NCBI GenBank assembly: GCA_023299945.1
Contig: JALZVZ010000271.1
Span: 1-14,176 of the forward strand
Direction of reading: 5' to 3'
DNA from: Altererythrobacter sp.
GTDB taxonomy: Bacteria > Pseudomonadota > Alphaproteobacteria > Sphingomonadales > Sphingomonadaceae
Length of the DNA: 14,176 nt
The notes below the pieces were generated by a model. The model ran no database searches. It saw only the letters and a list, made by a program, of their open reading frames with translations, and had not been told where the DNA came from. Made by a program: the position numbers and the translations under genes. Every line of letters starts with the position of its first letter. Position 1 is the stretch's first letter. Below, piece after piece: positions 1-8,538 of the stretch.

Positions 1-598
1 CATAATCCGCCTTGGGATTATCGCCGATATGCAGAACATCAGCAGGGTTGCATTTCAACTTTTTAAGAACATGCGCAAGCATGCCTTCTGCTTTGGAAAT
101 TCCGATTTGCGAAGAGCAATAAATCTGCTCGATCAGATCGCGCACCTCTTGCCCTGCGGCCACTTTAATCAGCTCGCCCAATTGCGCAGCGCTTAGGTAA
201 GTGTCGGAGGCTATCACCACCGGAATGCCCTTGGCTTTGGCGGCCCGCATCAACGCCACCGTAGGCGCAAAGGCAAAACAGCAGCGCGCTTCTGCCTTCA
301 GCTCGCCATCCACAGCGCTCGCAAGGTCAGCAGGGCTGGCGCTGGGCATAGCGGCTGCATAAATCTGCTCAACAGTGACTTCATTCTTGCGCCGCAATGC
401 CCGCATGGATTTGCGAGCATTGGCCTCGCCCACAATACGCTGGCCGCGGCCTAGCCCTTCCAACGCATCAAAAACGCCGTCGGGCCGGTGGACATCGCGC
501 CATAGCAAAGTGTCAAAGCAATCGAGCGAAAGCACTTTGACTTGCGACGCCCGCTCGAGGGCAAGAGGTATTTCATGCGGAAGAATTGTATCGGTCAT
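1..598 (-). CDS. HAD-superfamily hydrolase, C-terminus cut off by window edge
   Basis: The frame opens at an ATG (598-596) and stays open to the left edge, giving about 199 residues without a stop. All four HAD motifs are visible: LDCFDTLLWR at residues 25-34 with the presumed nucleophile Asp26, a serine in VIASDTYLS, a lysine in ISKAEG, and GDNPKAD near the cut end. The DxFDT form of motif I, with Phe where classical phosphatases have the second Asp, resembles the 'FDxFDTLL' group of predicted HAD hydrolases rather than a textbook phosphatase. The substrate cannot be told. It lies 108 bp beyond motB on the same strand, so it may be read from the flagellar transcript or have its own control. 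The GGAG ribosome site sits at the foot of a 9-bp hairpin. The HAD family call is firm; any link to motility is inference. Confidence 0.85.
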   Translation of the reverse strand, partial: MTDTILPHEIPLALERASQVKVLSLDCFDTLLWRDVHRPDGVFDALEGLGRGQRIVGEANARKSMRALRRKNEVTVEQIYAAAMPSASPADLASAVDGELKAEARCCFAFAPTVALMRAAKAKGIPVVIASDTYLSAAQLGELIKVAAGQEVRDLIEQIYCSSQIGISKAEGMLAHVLKKLKCNPADVLHIGDNPKADY

Positions 599-607
599 GC
601 GCGCGTC

Positions 608-629
608 TCCATTGCAGTGTTGCAATGGA
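608..629. repeat. 9-bp perfect inverted repeat at the HAD gene ribosome-binding site
   Basis: TCCATTGCA and TGCAATGGA are separated by four bases (GTGT). On the minus strand the stem ends in GGA, part of the GGAG that lies about 8 nt before the HAD start codon, so the hairpin could mask the ribosome site or be a dyad operator. Neither strand has a T-tract after the stem, so an intrinsic terminator is unlikely. Confidence 0.6.
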
Positions 630-706
630 ACTAAGCAAACATGCTTGGCGGTTTATGAGCGGCGACCCACGCGGGAATGCCTAGTAACGGGCGCGCAGGC
701 AAATGC

Positions 707-1558
707 CTATTGCAGCAGAATGGATATGCGGCGGTTGCGCGGATCGGCGGGATTATCAGGGATCAGCGGCTCGCGTTCGGCCACGCCTTCGATCCGGCTA
801 TAGCGACCGGTGCTCAGCCCCGATTGCATCAAAGCCTGACGCGTCGCTTCTGCTCGGCCAGTCGATAGCGACCAATTGTTCGCTTGGACCCCATCGCGCC
901 ATGGCAGGCTGTCAGTATGACCGCGGATCGCCAGCGTCACCGGTTTTTCAACCAGCGTTTCAGCCACAATCTCCAGCAGTTCGCGCGCCTGCGGAACCAG
1001 CACGGTCGTGCCCAATGCAAACATGGAGAAATCCGCATCATCGACCAGATCAATCCGCACGCCTTCAGGCACAGCCTCAACCTTGATTTGCTTAGCAAGC
1101 TTGCGAAGCTCGCTCTTCTTTTCAAGTTTTTCTTTGATTTCTTTTTCCAGCTTTTCCTTCAGCTCGCTGCGTTCCTTTCCCGCGGCCACGCCTTCCAGTG
1201 GGCCGCCTTTGGCGGCGCGCGGGATGGTGATGGATTTGTTGCCAGTTTGACCCTGGCGATTGGGCATATTATCAACGTCCGTGATCGAAGATCCGTTCAT
1301 AAAACCCTCGGAACCAGCCCCGCGTTCCTTGATTTTCACAAGCGTCGGTGTGAAATAATCAGCGAGGCCCTTGCGCTGATCCTCTGTGGTCGCGCCCAGC
1401 AGCCACATCAGTAGGAAAAACGCCATCATTGCCGTTACAAAATCGGCATAGGCAACCTTCCACGCGCCGCCATGATGGCCGCCGCCTTCTTGAACAATGA
1501 TCTTTTTGACGATGATCGGCTGAAGCGGTTCAGGGGCAGTAGGGGCAGCACTAGCCAT
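707..1558 (-). CDS. motB: Flagellar stator protein MotB
   Basis: This 283-residue protein has the MotB layout. A cytoplasmic N-terminus is followed by one membrane helix beginning AWKVAYADFVTAMMAFFLL, where Asp39 is the expected proton-carrying residue. A plug/linker region follows, and then an OmpA-type peptidoglycan-binding domain from about residue 180 to the end, with RGHTDS at 212 and NNWSLSTGRA characteristic of the family. The linker holds a strongly charged Lys/Glu-rich segment (about residues 133-160, KEKLEKEIKEKLEKKSE) likely to be helical. It works with MotA to couple ion flow to rotor torque while anchored to the cell wall. The start lies 4 bp after the motA stop, so the two are translationally close. 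This is the last gene of the flg-mot unit. Confidence 0.96.
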   Translation of the reverse strand: MASAAPTAPEPLQPIIVKKIIVQEGGGHHGGAWKVAYADFVTAMMAFFLLMWLLGATTEDQRKGLADYFTPTLVKIKERGAGSEGFMNGSSITDVDNMPNRQGQTGNKSITIPRAAKGGPLEGVAAGKERSELKEKLEKEIKEKLEKKSELRKLAKQIKVEAVPEGVRIDLVDDADFSMFALGTTVLVPQARELLEIVAETLVEKPVTLAIRGHTDSLPWRDGVQANNWSLSTGRAEATRQALMQSGLSTGRYSRIEGVAEREPLIPDNPADPRNRRISILLQ

Positions 1559-1562
1559 AGGT

Positions 1563-2426
1563 TTATGCCCCGCGCATCATATCAAGCAAATCGGTCAGCT
1601 TAGGCCGATGCGCAGGTGGCAGGCCAGAGCGCGCGGCTTCCAAAACCAATGGCTGCGGATAGCCGTGGAGCGAGGCAATAATGACCTGCTTGACCGAGTA
1701 ATAAATTTGCTGGTCATGCTTGTTTATCTGACCAAGGCGCCCGGCCATCGGGCCGACAAAACCATAGGCAAGCAAAACGCCCAAAAACGTTCCCACAAGT
1801 GCCGCACCAATCATCTTGCCGAGCACTGCTGGTGGCTGATCAATCGAGCCCATCGTCTTAATCACGCCCAAAACCGCCGCGACGATACCCAGAGCAGGCA
1901 GGCCATCGGCCAATGTCTGGATCGCATGGGCAGGCTCTTCCATTTCATGCAGTTGCGTTTTGATCGCGCTATCGATCACATCCTCGACCGCATTGGTGTC
2001 CAATGTACCGCTGGAGACAACCATCAAAGTCAGCGCATCACAGATCAAATCGCGCACTGGCGCATCGGCAAGCAGATTGGGATATTCAGCAAAAATGGCA
2101 GAGCTGTCGGGCTCTGTCACATGGCTTTCCAATGCAACAGCACCTTCTGAACGCATGATTTTCATCAGCTTACTGGTGAGGGCAATGGCATCAATATGGT
2201 CCTGATCGGAATAGACCGGCCCTTTAAAGACTTTGGCAAAGCCGCCGCCCAGCGCTTTTAGCTCGTGCATTGTATTGCCGATCACCAACGCGCCAATGGC
2301 AGCGCCGCCAATGATCATCATTTCCAGCGGCAATGCGGCCAAAACCGGCCCGAGCGAGCCGCCTGCAAGCACAAAACCGCCAAAAACCATGACGAGCAGA
2401 ATTACAATACCAATGGCAGCGAACAT
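1563..2426 (-). CDS. motA: Flagellar stator protein MotA
   Basis: This 287-residue protein is a proton-type MotA with four predicted membrane helices, two near the N-terminus and two around residues 173-226. Key positions of the E. coli protein are kept: Arg92 and Glu100 in the cytoplasmic loop (equivalent to R90 and E98), and Pro177 in DGLPALGIVAAVLG and Pro226 (equivalent to P173 and P222). The segment GTFLGVLLAYGFVGP is a family signature. The ATG has only a weak ribosome site, but an in-frame stop lies just upstream, so no earlier start is possible. It begins 39 bp after flgL and is followed at once by motB, which places the stator genes at the end of the hook-basal body operon. Confidence 0.97.
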   Translation of the reverse strand: MFAAIGIVILLVMVFGGFVLAGGSLGPVLAALPLEMMIIGGAAIGALVIGNTMHELKALGGGFAKVFKGPVYSDQDHIDAIALTSKLMKIMRSEGAVALESHVTEPDSSAIFAEYPNLLADAPVRDLICDALTLMVVSSGTLDTNAVEDVIDSAIKTQLHEMEEPAHAIQTLADGLPALGIVAAVLGVIKTMGSIDQPPAVLGKMIGAALVGTFLGVLLAYGFVGPMAGRLGQINKHDQQIYYSVKQVIIASLHGYPQPLVLEAARSGLPPAHRPKLTDLLDMMRGA

Positions 2427-2465
2427 GGTTTTGGCTTTCTATCCCTTAGCTAAGGAACTGTTGGA

Positions 2466-3383
2466 TCAGATCGAGTCGAAGAGACTGAGGTTGGTGAGGC
2501 GTGCAAAGCTGGCCTGGCTCGCCTCCAAAACGGTGAGGGTTTGCTGCAATTGCGTGATCGCCTCAGCAAGATCGGTATCGCCAAGCTCAGACTGTTCTTC
2601 CGCGCGGGTTTCGTCGCGTGCAATCGCGCCAAATTGCACGGTATCAATCCATGCCAGCCTTGCGCCCAGCACCGTTTGCGTGCGGCTGGCTGTGTCGATA
2701 CTGGCATCAAAACCGCTCAATGCATCGCGGGCTGCTGCGGCTGGATCTGCGGCGGCCCCGCGAATGTCAGCGGCGAAACTGGCAAGGAAAGCAAACGCAT
2801 CTGTCGCCGCGCCATCATTGCTGAAATTCACGACATTGGGCCCGGTTACGCCGCGTTCTACGCTGACGCCAAGGCCGATTTCTACCGTGTCAGTTGTGGC
2901 AGAGCCAACGTAACTGATCACGCCGCCAGCTCCTTCCACAAAGGCAGGAGCCGCGCTTTGGCCGCCAAACAATGGCCGCCCGGATGCGTCCTGCATATTG
3001 GCAAGGCCCAGCAGCGATGCACGCAATTCATCGATTTCAGTGGCGATTGCCTCGCGCCCATCAGGGCCGGTCGTATCACTGCCCGCTTGCACTGCCAGCT
3101 CGCGCGCACGGATTAGCAAATCGGTCATATCTTCCAGCGCGGTCGAGGCGCTTTGCAGGCCAGTGGAGGCGGCATTGGCATTGGTTTCGTCAATCGCGGC
3201 CATGCGATCTTCACGCGCCAAAGCGCGCAGCCGCGAGGAGGCCACCGGATCATCAGACCCGCGTGCCAATTTTTCGCCGGTTGCTACCTGCGTTTGCAAA
3301 CGCTCAGCTGAATTACGCAGACGCGTCATCTGATCGAGCGAATTTTGGTAAAAGCTAGAGGTGGAGTTTTGCGCGGCGATCAT
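2466..3383 (-). CDS. flgL: Hook-filament junction protein FlgL (HAP3)
   Basis: The protein is flagellin-like. Its N-terminal helix region contains ATGEKLARGSDDPVAS (residues 34-49), and a C-terminal helix contains QTLTVLEASQASFARLTNLS, the paired coiled-coil ends typical of FlgL. It joins the filament to FlgK at the hook tip. The frame extends 12 codons further up, to 3419, but I chose the ATG at 3383. It sits one base after the flgK stop, has a GGGGA about 9 nt upstream, and gives an N-terminus (MIAAQNSTSSFYQNSLDQM) like other FlgL proteins. The resulting 305 residues is a normal size. The longer start would overlap flgK by about 35 bp and add an unusual leader. Confidence 0.93.
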   Translation of the reverse strand: MIAAQNSTSSFYQNSLDQMTRLRNSAERLQTQVATGEKLARGSDDPVASSRLRALAREDRMAAIDETNANAASTGLQSASTALEDMTDLLIRARELAVQAGSDTTGPDGREAIATEIDELRASLLGLANMQDASGRPLFGGQSAAPAFVEGAGGVISYVGSATTDTVEIGLGVSVERGVTGPNVVNFSNDGAATDAFAFLASFAADIRGAAADPAAAARDALSGFDASIDTASRTQTVLGARLAWIDTVQFGAIARDETRAEEQSELGDTDLAEAITQLQQTLTVLEASQASFARLTNLSLFDSI

Positions 3384-3384
3384 T

Positions 3385-4722
3385 TTAACGGATCCCCAAA
3401 ATTGTGTCGAAGATGTCATTGGCGACTTGAATAATCCGGCCAGAGGCTTGGAAGCTCTGCTGGAAACGGATCAAATTGGCCGCTTCTTGATCCAGATCGA
3501 CCCCGGTTGCACCAGCAAGGCTCGACTGTGCCGATTGCGCAATTGTCGCCAAAGCGTCCCTGGTCACCGAACGGCTGCGCACGGTACTGGACAATTCAAA
3601 CAGCATGCTATCGGCCTGCGAGGCGGGCCCGCCATTGGCGAGTGCGTTTCTAAGCGCGCCCAAATTAGAGGTATCCAGACTGCCTGCAGGAGCACCTGAT
3701 GGCGCTGTTGCAATGCCCGATCCATCGGTCAAACTAACGGTGATATCGCCCGCCCCACTGCCGGAAAAGAAGGGCTGACCCGCGCTGCCATCAGCGGCCG
3801 AACCGCTGGATTGCGCGGTGTTCAATGCTCCAATCGTAGAGGCGGCCACAGCGTCCAGATCGCTCAGCAATCCTGCCTGCGCCGTCAATGCGCTGGCTTG
3901 ACCTGCCAATTTGCCAGAGGAAAGCGTAACCGCGCTGCCATCCAGATCAAAGGACAAAGTGCCATCACCATTGGTCGTCGAAGATAAAGCCGCTGCGCTA
4001 GTGCCATTGACCAGCATTGGCCCGCTGGCATCGCCAAGCCGCACATTCGCCACGCCGCTTGGGCTGATGTCCGCGGTGACGCCCACTTGCTCCGATAGAT
4101 CACCCAGCAATTTGTCGCGCTGATCCAGCAGCACGGCATGGCTGGCAGTGCCTGCCTCTGAGCGGGTAAAGGCGACGTTGACGCTCGCCAGTTCGCCTGC
4201 AAGCCGGTTGACTTCATTGACGCTATTTTGCGCATCCAACCGCACGAAATCGCCGCCCTGTTTGAGCCCGCTGCTGGCAAGCTGAAACGTATTCGCCAAA
4301 CTCTCACCTTCCGCCAAAGCATTTGCGCGCAGTGACGGATTAAGCGGGTCGGATTGCAATTGCGCAAAGCTGGCTTCGAACTCCACCAAAGCGCCGTAGA
4401 GCCCGGATTGCTCCAATGTGGTTTCCGCCGAGCTTAACGCCGACAATTCCGCATCGGCCTGCGACAAAGATCCCGCGCTGCGCCGCGCCTCTGCGTTTAA
4501 AAGCGGCACATCAGGCCGGTAAATACCGCCCGTTCGCACGCCATTGAAAGTCGCGCCGGAAAACTCGCCAACCGCGCCTGCACCAGCCAATTCGGTCTGC
4601 CCCAAACGCCGGCGAACATAGCCCTCTGTCTGGGAATTGGCGATATTCTGCGCGGTCACCTCCAGAGCAGATCGCGCCGCTGTCGCGCCTGATTGGCCAA
4701 TATTAATGAGCGACATGGACAT
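3385..4722 (-). CDS. flgK: Hook-filament junction protein FlgK (HAP1)
   Basis: The 445-residue protein starts with SLINIGQSGATAARSALEV and NIANSQTEGYVRR, the N-terminal rod/hook-family helix and motif. It ends with a C-terminal helix containing NLIRFQQSFQASGRIIQVA, the FlgK signature. The middle is rich in Ala, Ser, Gly and Asp, as expected for the surface domains, and shorter than in Salmonella FlgK (about 550 residues). It caps the hook and forms the first junction zone to the filament. The start has a good GGAAGGA ribosome site about 8 nt away. An ATG two codons in (4716) is equally possible. It lies 3 bp after flgJ and 1 bp before flgL. Confidence 0.95.
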   Translation of the reverse strand: MSMSLINIGQSGATAARSALEVTAQNIANSQTEGYVRRRLGQTELAGAGAVGEFSGATFNGVRTGGIYRPDVPLLNAEARRSAGSLSQADAELSALSSAETTLEQSGLYGALVEFEASFAQLQSDPLNPSLRANALAEGESLANTFQLASSGLKQGGDFVRLDAQNSVNEVNRLAGELASVNVAFTRSEAGTASHAVLLDQRDKLLGDLSEQVGVTADISPSGVANVRLGDASGPMLVNGTSAAALSSTTNGDGTLSFDLDGSAVTLSSGKLAGQASALTAQAGLLSDLDAVAASTIGALNTAQSSGSAADGSAGQPFFSGSGAGDITVSLTDGSGIATAPSGAPAGSLDTSNLGALRNALANGGPASQADSMLFELSSTVRSRSVTRDALATIAQSAQSSLAGATGVDLDQEAANLIRFQQSFQASGRIIQVANDIFDTILGIR

Positions 4723-4725
4723 AAA

Positions 4726-5070
4726 TTATTCCTTCCGTGCGTCAGTGATTTGGGCGGTTTGCGCAGATGGCTCAGAGGACGGCAAATACGCCGCCAGCTG
4801 TTCCTCGATGGAACGGGCAAGGCCGAGACCACCTTTGTTTTGGCTGGAAATATCGGCGAAATGTTCATCACGCATAGCTTCGAACTGCTCGAGCCCTTGA
4901 CCTGAAAATATGTCATCCCCGCCAAAATCTGTGGCCCGCGCACTGGCGAGCAATTGGCGCAGGAAGATCGCCTCAAACGCTTGCGCGGCCTTGCGCAATT
5001 CTGCGCGTTCCGGCGTCAGAGCCTCGGCCGGTTTTGCAGCCTGTGTAGCGGGGTTGATCGCACCAATCAT
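4726..5070 (-). CDS. flgJ: Rod-binding protein FlgJ, scaffold domain only
   Basis: This 114-residue protein matches the N-terminal rod-binding half of FlgJ. The core at residues 29-92 includes QAFEAIFLRQLLASARAT and GQGLEQFEAMRDEHFAD, followed by GLGLARSIEEQL. The C-terminal peptidoglycan-hydrolase domain found in enteric FlgJ (about 310 residues) is absent. That is normal for alphaproteobacteria, where a separate muramidase is thought to open the wall for the rod. The start ATG overlaps the flgI stop by four bases (ATGA), indicating coupled translation. Product assignment rests on this motif pattern plus its position between flgI and flgK. Confidence 0.9.
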   Translation of the reverse strand: MIGAINPATQAAKPAEALTPERAELRKAAQAFEAIFLRQLLASARATDFGGDDIFSGQGLEQFEAMRDEHFADISSQNKGGLGLARSIEEQLAAYLPSSEPSAQTAQITDARKE

Positions 5071-6173
5071 AGGACAACCATTTCAGCTTGCAATGCGCCT
5101 GCTTGCTTCAGGCTTTCGAGGATCACCACCAGATCAGAGGCCCCTACGCCCAGCATGTTGAGTGCATCGACAATCTCATTGAGGGATGCAGCACTCGGCA
5201 TCAAAGCGACACGGCTGCTTTCTTGTTCCACTGTGATTTCGGAGGCTTCTTCGACGGCAGTGACACCATCTGAAAACGGTTCAGGCTGAACGATGCGCGG
5301 GCTTTCCGAAATGCTGATCGTCAGCTTTCCGTGGCTGATCGCAGCAGGCGACAGGCGCACCGCTTGATTGATCACCACCGTGCCCGTGCGGCTGTTAATG
5401 ATGACGCGCGCAGGCTGCGGCGCAGGCGTCACCGCCAGCATCTCAACAGTGGCGAGCATAGCGGCACGCGAATTCGGCATGCCGGGCAGATCGACTTCGA
5501 TGCTCACCCCGTCGATGACGCGGGAGGCGCCGGGATAAACATCATTGATTGCATCGCGTACGCGGGTCGCGGTGAGGAAATCAGACTGGTGCAAATTGAA
5601 GCGCAGCGAGGTGCCTTTTTCAAAGCCGCTCGCGACCGCGCGTTCCACCGATGCCCCATCAGGAATGCGGCCTACGGTGGCGATATTGACGGTTAGCTGC
5701 GAGCCATCGCGGCCCGATACGCCGAGACCGCCAACCGCAATATTGCCTTGCGCCATAGCGTAAATCTGGCCGTCGGCGCCGTATAGAGGCGTTAGAATCA
5801 GAGCCCCGCCGCGCAGGCTTTTCGCTTTGCCCATGGTGGACACAGTGATATCGATACGCTGGCCCGGTTTTGAAAAAGCAGGCAGATCAGCGGTGATAAT
5901 CACAGCCGCGGCATTCTTTAGACCAGGGGCAACGCCCGGCGGCAACTGCATGCCCAAACGGCCAGACACGCCCTTCATCGCCTCGGTCAAATATTCAAGA
6001 TTGTCATCGCCTGTGCCGGCTAAGCCAACCACCACGCCGTAGCCGGTCAATTGGTTGGTGCGCATCCCTTCGAACGACCCAATATCGCGCACGCGCTCAG
6101 CGGCGGCAGGCTGCGGCAAAGCCGAACCAAGCGCTGCCAATGCAGCGAGTAGAATTTTGGAGACCCAGTTCAT
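5067..6173 (-). CDS. flgI: Flagellar P-ring protein FlgI
   Basis: The 368-residue protein carries a Sec signal peptide (about residues 1-25, MNWVSKILLAALAALGSALP, then ending AAA before ERV). The conserved FlgI body follows: RDIGSFEGMRTNQLTGYGVV, GLAGTGDDN, and a C-terminal LNEIVDALNMLGVGASDLVV. It forms the periplasmic P-ring around the rod, a bushing assembled with the help of FlgA. The reading frame continues far upstream inside flgH, but the signal peptide fixes the start at the ATG 13 bp after the flgH stop, with a modest GGA about 9 nt before it. It overlaps flgJ by four bases at its end. Confidence 0.97.
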   Translation of the reverse strand: MNWVSKILLAALAALGSALPQPAAAERVRDIGSFEGMRTNQLTGYGVVVGLAGTGDDNLEYLTEAMKGVSGRLGMQLPPGVAPGLKNAAAVIITADLPAFSKPGQRIDITVSTMGKAKSLRGGALILTPLYGADGQIYAMAQGNIAVGGLGVSGRDGSQLTVNIATVGRIPDGASVERAVASGFEKGTSLRFNLHQSDFLTATRVRDAINDVYPGASRVIDGVSIEVDLPGMPNSRAAMLATVEMLAVTPAPQPARVIINSRTGTVVINQAVRLSPAAISHGKLTISISESPRIVQPEPFSDGVTAVEEASEITVEQESSRVALMPSAASLNEIVDALNMLGVGASDLVVILESLKQAGALQAEMVVL

Positions 6174-6186
6174 ATTTTTGATCCAA

Positions 6187-6900
6187 TCAAAAAGGCGAGA
6201 CAATGTTGAAGAAGCGGCTGAGCCAGCCAGGCCGTGACGCTTTTTGGATCGCGCCATTGCCGGAATAAATGATCCGCGCATTGGCGACTTGCGAGGAGGC
6301 GAGCTGATTATCGCTGCTGACGTCGGCCAACCGAACGGTACCAGCGAACTGAATCCATTCTTCTCCTTGGCTGAGCGACATCTGCTTTTCTCCAACGACA
6401 GTGGCGGTGCCATTGCCATGGACCGCAGCGATAGTGACGGCGACCGCGCCATTGAGGCGGCTTTGCTGGGCAGCGTCGCCTGAACCACTGAACGTCCCAT
6501 TGGCCGCAGCTTTAAGGGCATTGGGGTTGAGGAAATTGAGCGGGCCGGAAGCTGGCGGCGTAATACCAAAGGAACCATCGCGGTCAGTGCTGGCCGAGGT
6601 GCTTTTGCTAGTCGTGATTGTTTCAGTGAGAATGACCGTGATCAAATCGCCGACACTGCGCGCGCGGTTTCCTTGGTGAAGACCTGCATAGCCAGCCTTC
6701 ACCTGAAAAATTGCGCCATGGCTGGGTACGCTATCAGCCTGCGCTATTACCATTGACGGCGGCGGCGGTGGCGGCGCGAAACCGGCCTGCGGACGCCCGC
6801 CTTCCATCCCGCATCCCGTCAGCAGCATTAGGGCCGCAACCACAAAGGCACTGCGAAAGGCGATATGGGTATGAAGCTGGTCAAAACTGGTCATTATCAT
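6187..6900 (-). CDS. flgH: Flagellar L-ring lipoprotein FlgH
   Basis: This 237-residue protein has a lipoprotein signal: a hydrophobic stretch ending LMLLTGC, with Cys30 as the expected lipidated residue. A proline-rich patch of six consecutive Pro follows, and then the FlgH body with NRARSVGDLITVILTETITT and a C-terminal RIIYSGNGAIQKASRPGWLS. It forms the outer-membrane L-ring. Two ATGs are possible, at 6900 and two codons later at 6894. The AAGGA that overlaps the flgG stop is only 3 nt from the first but about 9 nt from the second, so 6894 may be the true start (235 residues). It begins 6 bp after flgG ends. Confidence 0.95.
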   Translation of the reverse strand: MIMTSFDQLHTHIAFRSAFVVAALMLLTGCGMEGGRPQAGFAPPPPPPSMVIAQADSVPSHGAIFQVKAGYAGLHQGNRARSVGDLITVILTETITTSKSTSASTDRDGSFGITPPASGPLNFLNPNALKAAANGTFSGSGDAAQQSRLNGAVAVTIAAVHGNGTATVVGEKQMSLSQGEEWIQFAGTVRLADVSSDNQLASSQVANARIIYSGNGAIQKASRPGWLSRFFNIVSPF

Positions 6901-6906
6901 TGATCC

Positions 6907-7698
6907 TTAGAGGAGCGTTTGATTGGCGTTACGCAGCATTTCATCGACTGCGCTGACCATTTTCGAATTGATTTCATAGGAGCGTTGAGCCTCGATCATC
7001 TCGACCAGCTCCTCGACCACATTGACGTTGGAACCCTCCAGCATGGCCTGACGGATTGAGCCGCGGCCGTTCGTGCCGCCTGCGCCAATATCGGCTGCGC
7101 CGCTGGCGGCTGTTTCTTGCAAAAAGTTGTCGCCAATCGCTTGCAGGCCAGTGGGGTTTACAAAGCTAGCAATGGTAAGCTGGCCCAATTCGGCGGGTGC
7201 AGCATCGCCTGCCAACGTGGCAGAGACCGTGCCATCAGGGGCAACAGTGATTGATTGCGCGCCCTGCGGCACGTTGATCGCAGGCTCCAATGCAAAACCT
7301 TGCGCGGTGACCAATTGTCCCTCAGCGCTCAGCGAGAAGTTGCCTGCGCGGGTGTAAGCCACCTCGCCGCCGGGCAGCTGCACTTGGAAAAAACCGGGGC
7401 CATCCAGCGCCATATCCAGCGCGTTGCCGGTGGTGTTGAGTGTGCCTTGGCTATCGATCCGGCTGGTGCCTTGGACCTGCACGCCAGTGCCGAGATTCAA
7501 GCCGATCGCATAGGTTGTCTCTGCTGTGGATTGCTGGCCAGCGACCCGCTGATCCTGATAGGCCAGCGTGGCAAAATCGGCGCGGTCGCGCTTAAAGCCA
7601 GCCGTGCCAATATTGGCGAGATTATTGGCGATCACCCGCATGCGGGTGTCTTGCGCCTCTAGTCCGGTGCGGGCGACATGGAGAGCTGAATTGGGCAT
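6907..7698 (-). CDS. flgG: Distal rod protein FlgG
   Basis: At 263 residues this is the normal length for FlgG. The N-terminal rod motif VIANNLANIGTAGFKRD is at residues 22-38, and the C-terminal helix includes EMIEAQRSYEINSKMVSAVD, close to the family consensus. ALDMALDGPGFFQV and YTRAGNFSLSAEGQLV in the middle are also standard. It builds the distal rod that passes through the P- and L-rings. The ATG has an AAGGA site 7 nt upstream. It follows flgF after an unusually wide 79-bp gap for this operon and precedes flgH by 6 bp. Confidence 0.97.
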   Translation of the reverse strand: MPNSALHVARTGLEAQDTRMRVIANNLANIGTAGFKRDRADFATLAYQDQRVAGQQSTAETTYAIGLNLGTGVQVQGTSRIDSQGTLNTTGNALDMALDGPGFFQVQLPGGEVAYTRAGNFSLSAEGQLVTAQGFALEPAINVPQGAQSITVAPDGTVSATLAGDAAPAELGQLTIASFVNPTGLQAIGDNFLQETAASGAADIGAGGTNGRGSIRQAMLEGSNVNVVEELVEMIEAQRSYEINSKMVSAVDEMLRNANQTLL

Positions 7699-7724
7699 AA
7701 TTTGTCCTTAACGGGGGAATGGTT

Positions 7725-7747
7725 CAGGCTTCATGGCAACCAGCCTG
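7725..7747. repeat. Short inverted repeat in the flgF-flgG gap
   Basis: CAGGCT and AGCCTG form a 6-bp stem with an 11-base loop in the 79-bp gap between flgF and flgG. No T-run follows on the minus strand. It might be a modest mRNA stem that affects processing or stability in the longest internal gap of the operon, but chance is not excluded. Confidence 0.3.
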
Positions 7748-7777
7748 CGTAGTTTTCACGGGTTGTAAGGGAGCGGG

Positions 7778-8518
7778 TTATTTCAGCGACATCAAACGCG
7801 CGCCTGCTGTATCCAGCTCGCTGGCTTTGGAAATGATTTTGGCGCGCTGCTCATAAGAACGCTGTGCCTCGATCATTTGCACCAGAGTTTGGGCGGTATC
7901 GACATTGGAGGACTCCAACATGCCGCTGTCGATTTGCGCGGTTGGATCGCCAGGCAAAACGCCTCCGCCCGGCACGCGCAGCAAATTATCAAGACCCTTC
8001 ACAATCGCGCTGCCTTGCGGGCTGGCCAATTTGATCCGGCCCACCTCTTGCGCAGGCGCATCGGCGGCATTGGGATCGGACACGAATATCCGCCCATCCC
8101 CGCCAAAGGAAATGCGCCCGCCTGCTGGAATAGTGATCGGGCCGCCTTCGCCCATTACCGACAGGCCATCACCATTTTGCAGCACGCCAGTATCGGTAAC
8201 CCGCAAATCGCCGCGCCGTGAATAGACCTCGCCGCCATCGGGCGTTTGTAGGGCGATCAGCGCCTCGCCCCTGACCGCAATATCCATACTGCGGCCAGTG
8301 GGCGAAACGCGCCCTGCATCCATATTCGCGCCTCGCACCGCGCCTTGCGCCATGGCACGAACTTCGTGCCCATCGCCTTTCAGCGTTGCCGGAGTGATCG
8401 CAAATTCCTCGGCTTTGAAGCCTGGCGTCGACACATTGGCGAGATTGTTCGCCACGGCTCTTTGCTGGTTCATGGCCGCATCCATTGCGGTAAAAGCGGT
8501 ATAGATCAGACGGTCCAT
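7778..8518 (-). CDS. flgF: Proximal rod protein FlgF
   Basis: This 246-residue protein begins MDRLIYTAFTAMDAAMNQQR and continues with AVANNLANVSTPGFKAE, the N-terminal rod motif. It ends with MIEAQRSYEQRAKIISKASE. The order flgE-flgF-flgG and the short opening MDRLIYTA identify it as FlgF rather than a second FlgG. It forms part of the proximal rod. A TAGGAG ribosome site lies about 9 nt before the ATG, and the gene starts 20 bp after flgE. Confidence 0.95.
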   Translation of the reverse strand: MDRLIYTAFTAMDAAMNQQRAVANNLANVSTPGFKAEEFAITPATLKGDGHEVRAMAQGAVRGANMDAGRVSPTGRSMDIAVRGEALIALQTPDGGEVYSRRGDLRVTDTGVLQNGDGLSVMGEGGPITIPAGGRISFGGDGRIFVSDPNAADAPAQEVGRIKLASPQGSAIVKGLDNLLRVPGGGVLPGDPTAQIDSGMLESSNVDTAQTLVQMIEAQRSYEQRAKIISKASELDTAGARLMSLK

Positions 8519-8538
8519 GGCGCGGTGCTCCTATAGGA

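Noticed and set aside
884..1414. Long plus-strand open frame opposite motB
   Set aside because: A shadow of motB codon use, with no ribosome site or recognisable protein features. The same holds for the other frames opposite flgL, flgK and flgI.
3384..3419. Longer FlgL start at 3419
   Set aside because: The extra 12 residues lie within flgK and are unlike FlgL N-termini. The ATG at 3383 follows the flgK stop directly with a usable ribosome site.
6174..6578. Upstream extension of the flgI reading frame
   Set aside because: It lies inside flgH in another frame. The signal peptide and conserved body place the start at 6173.
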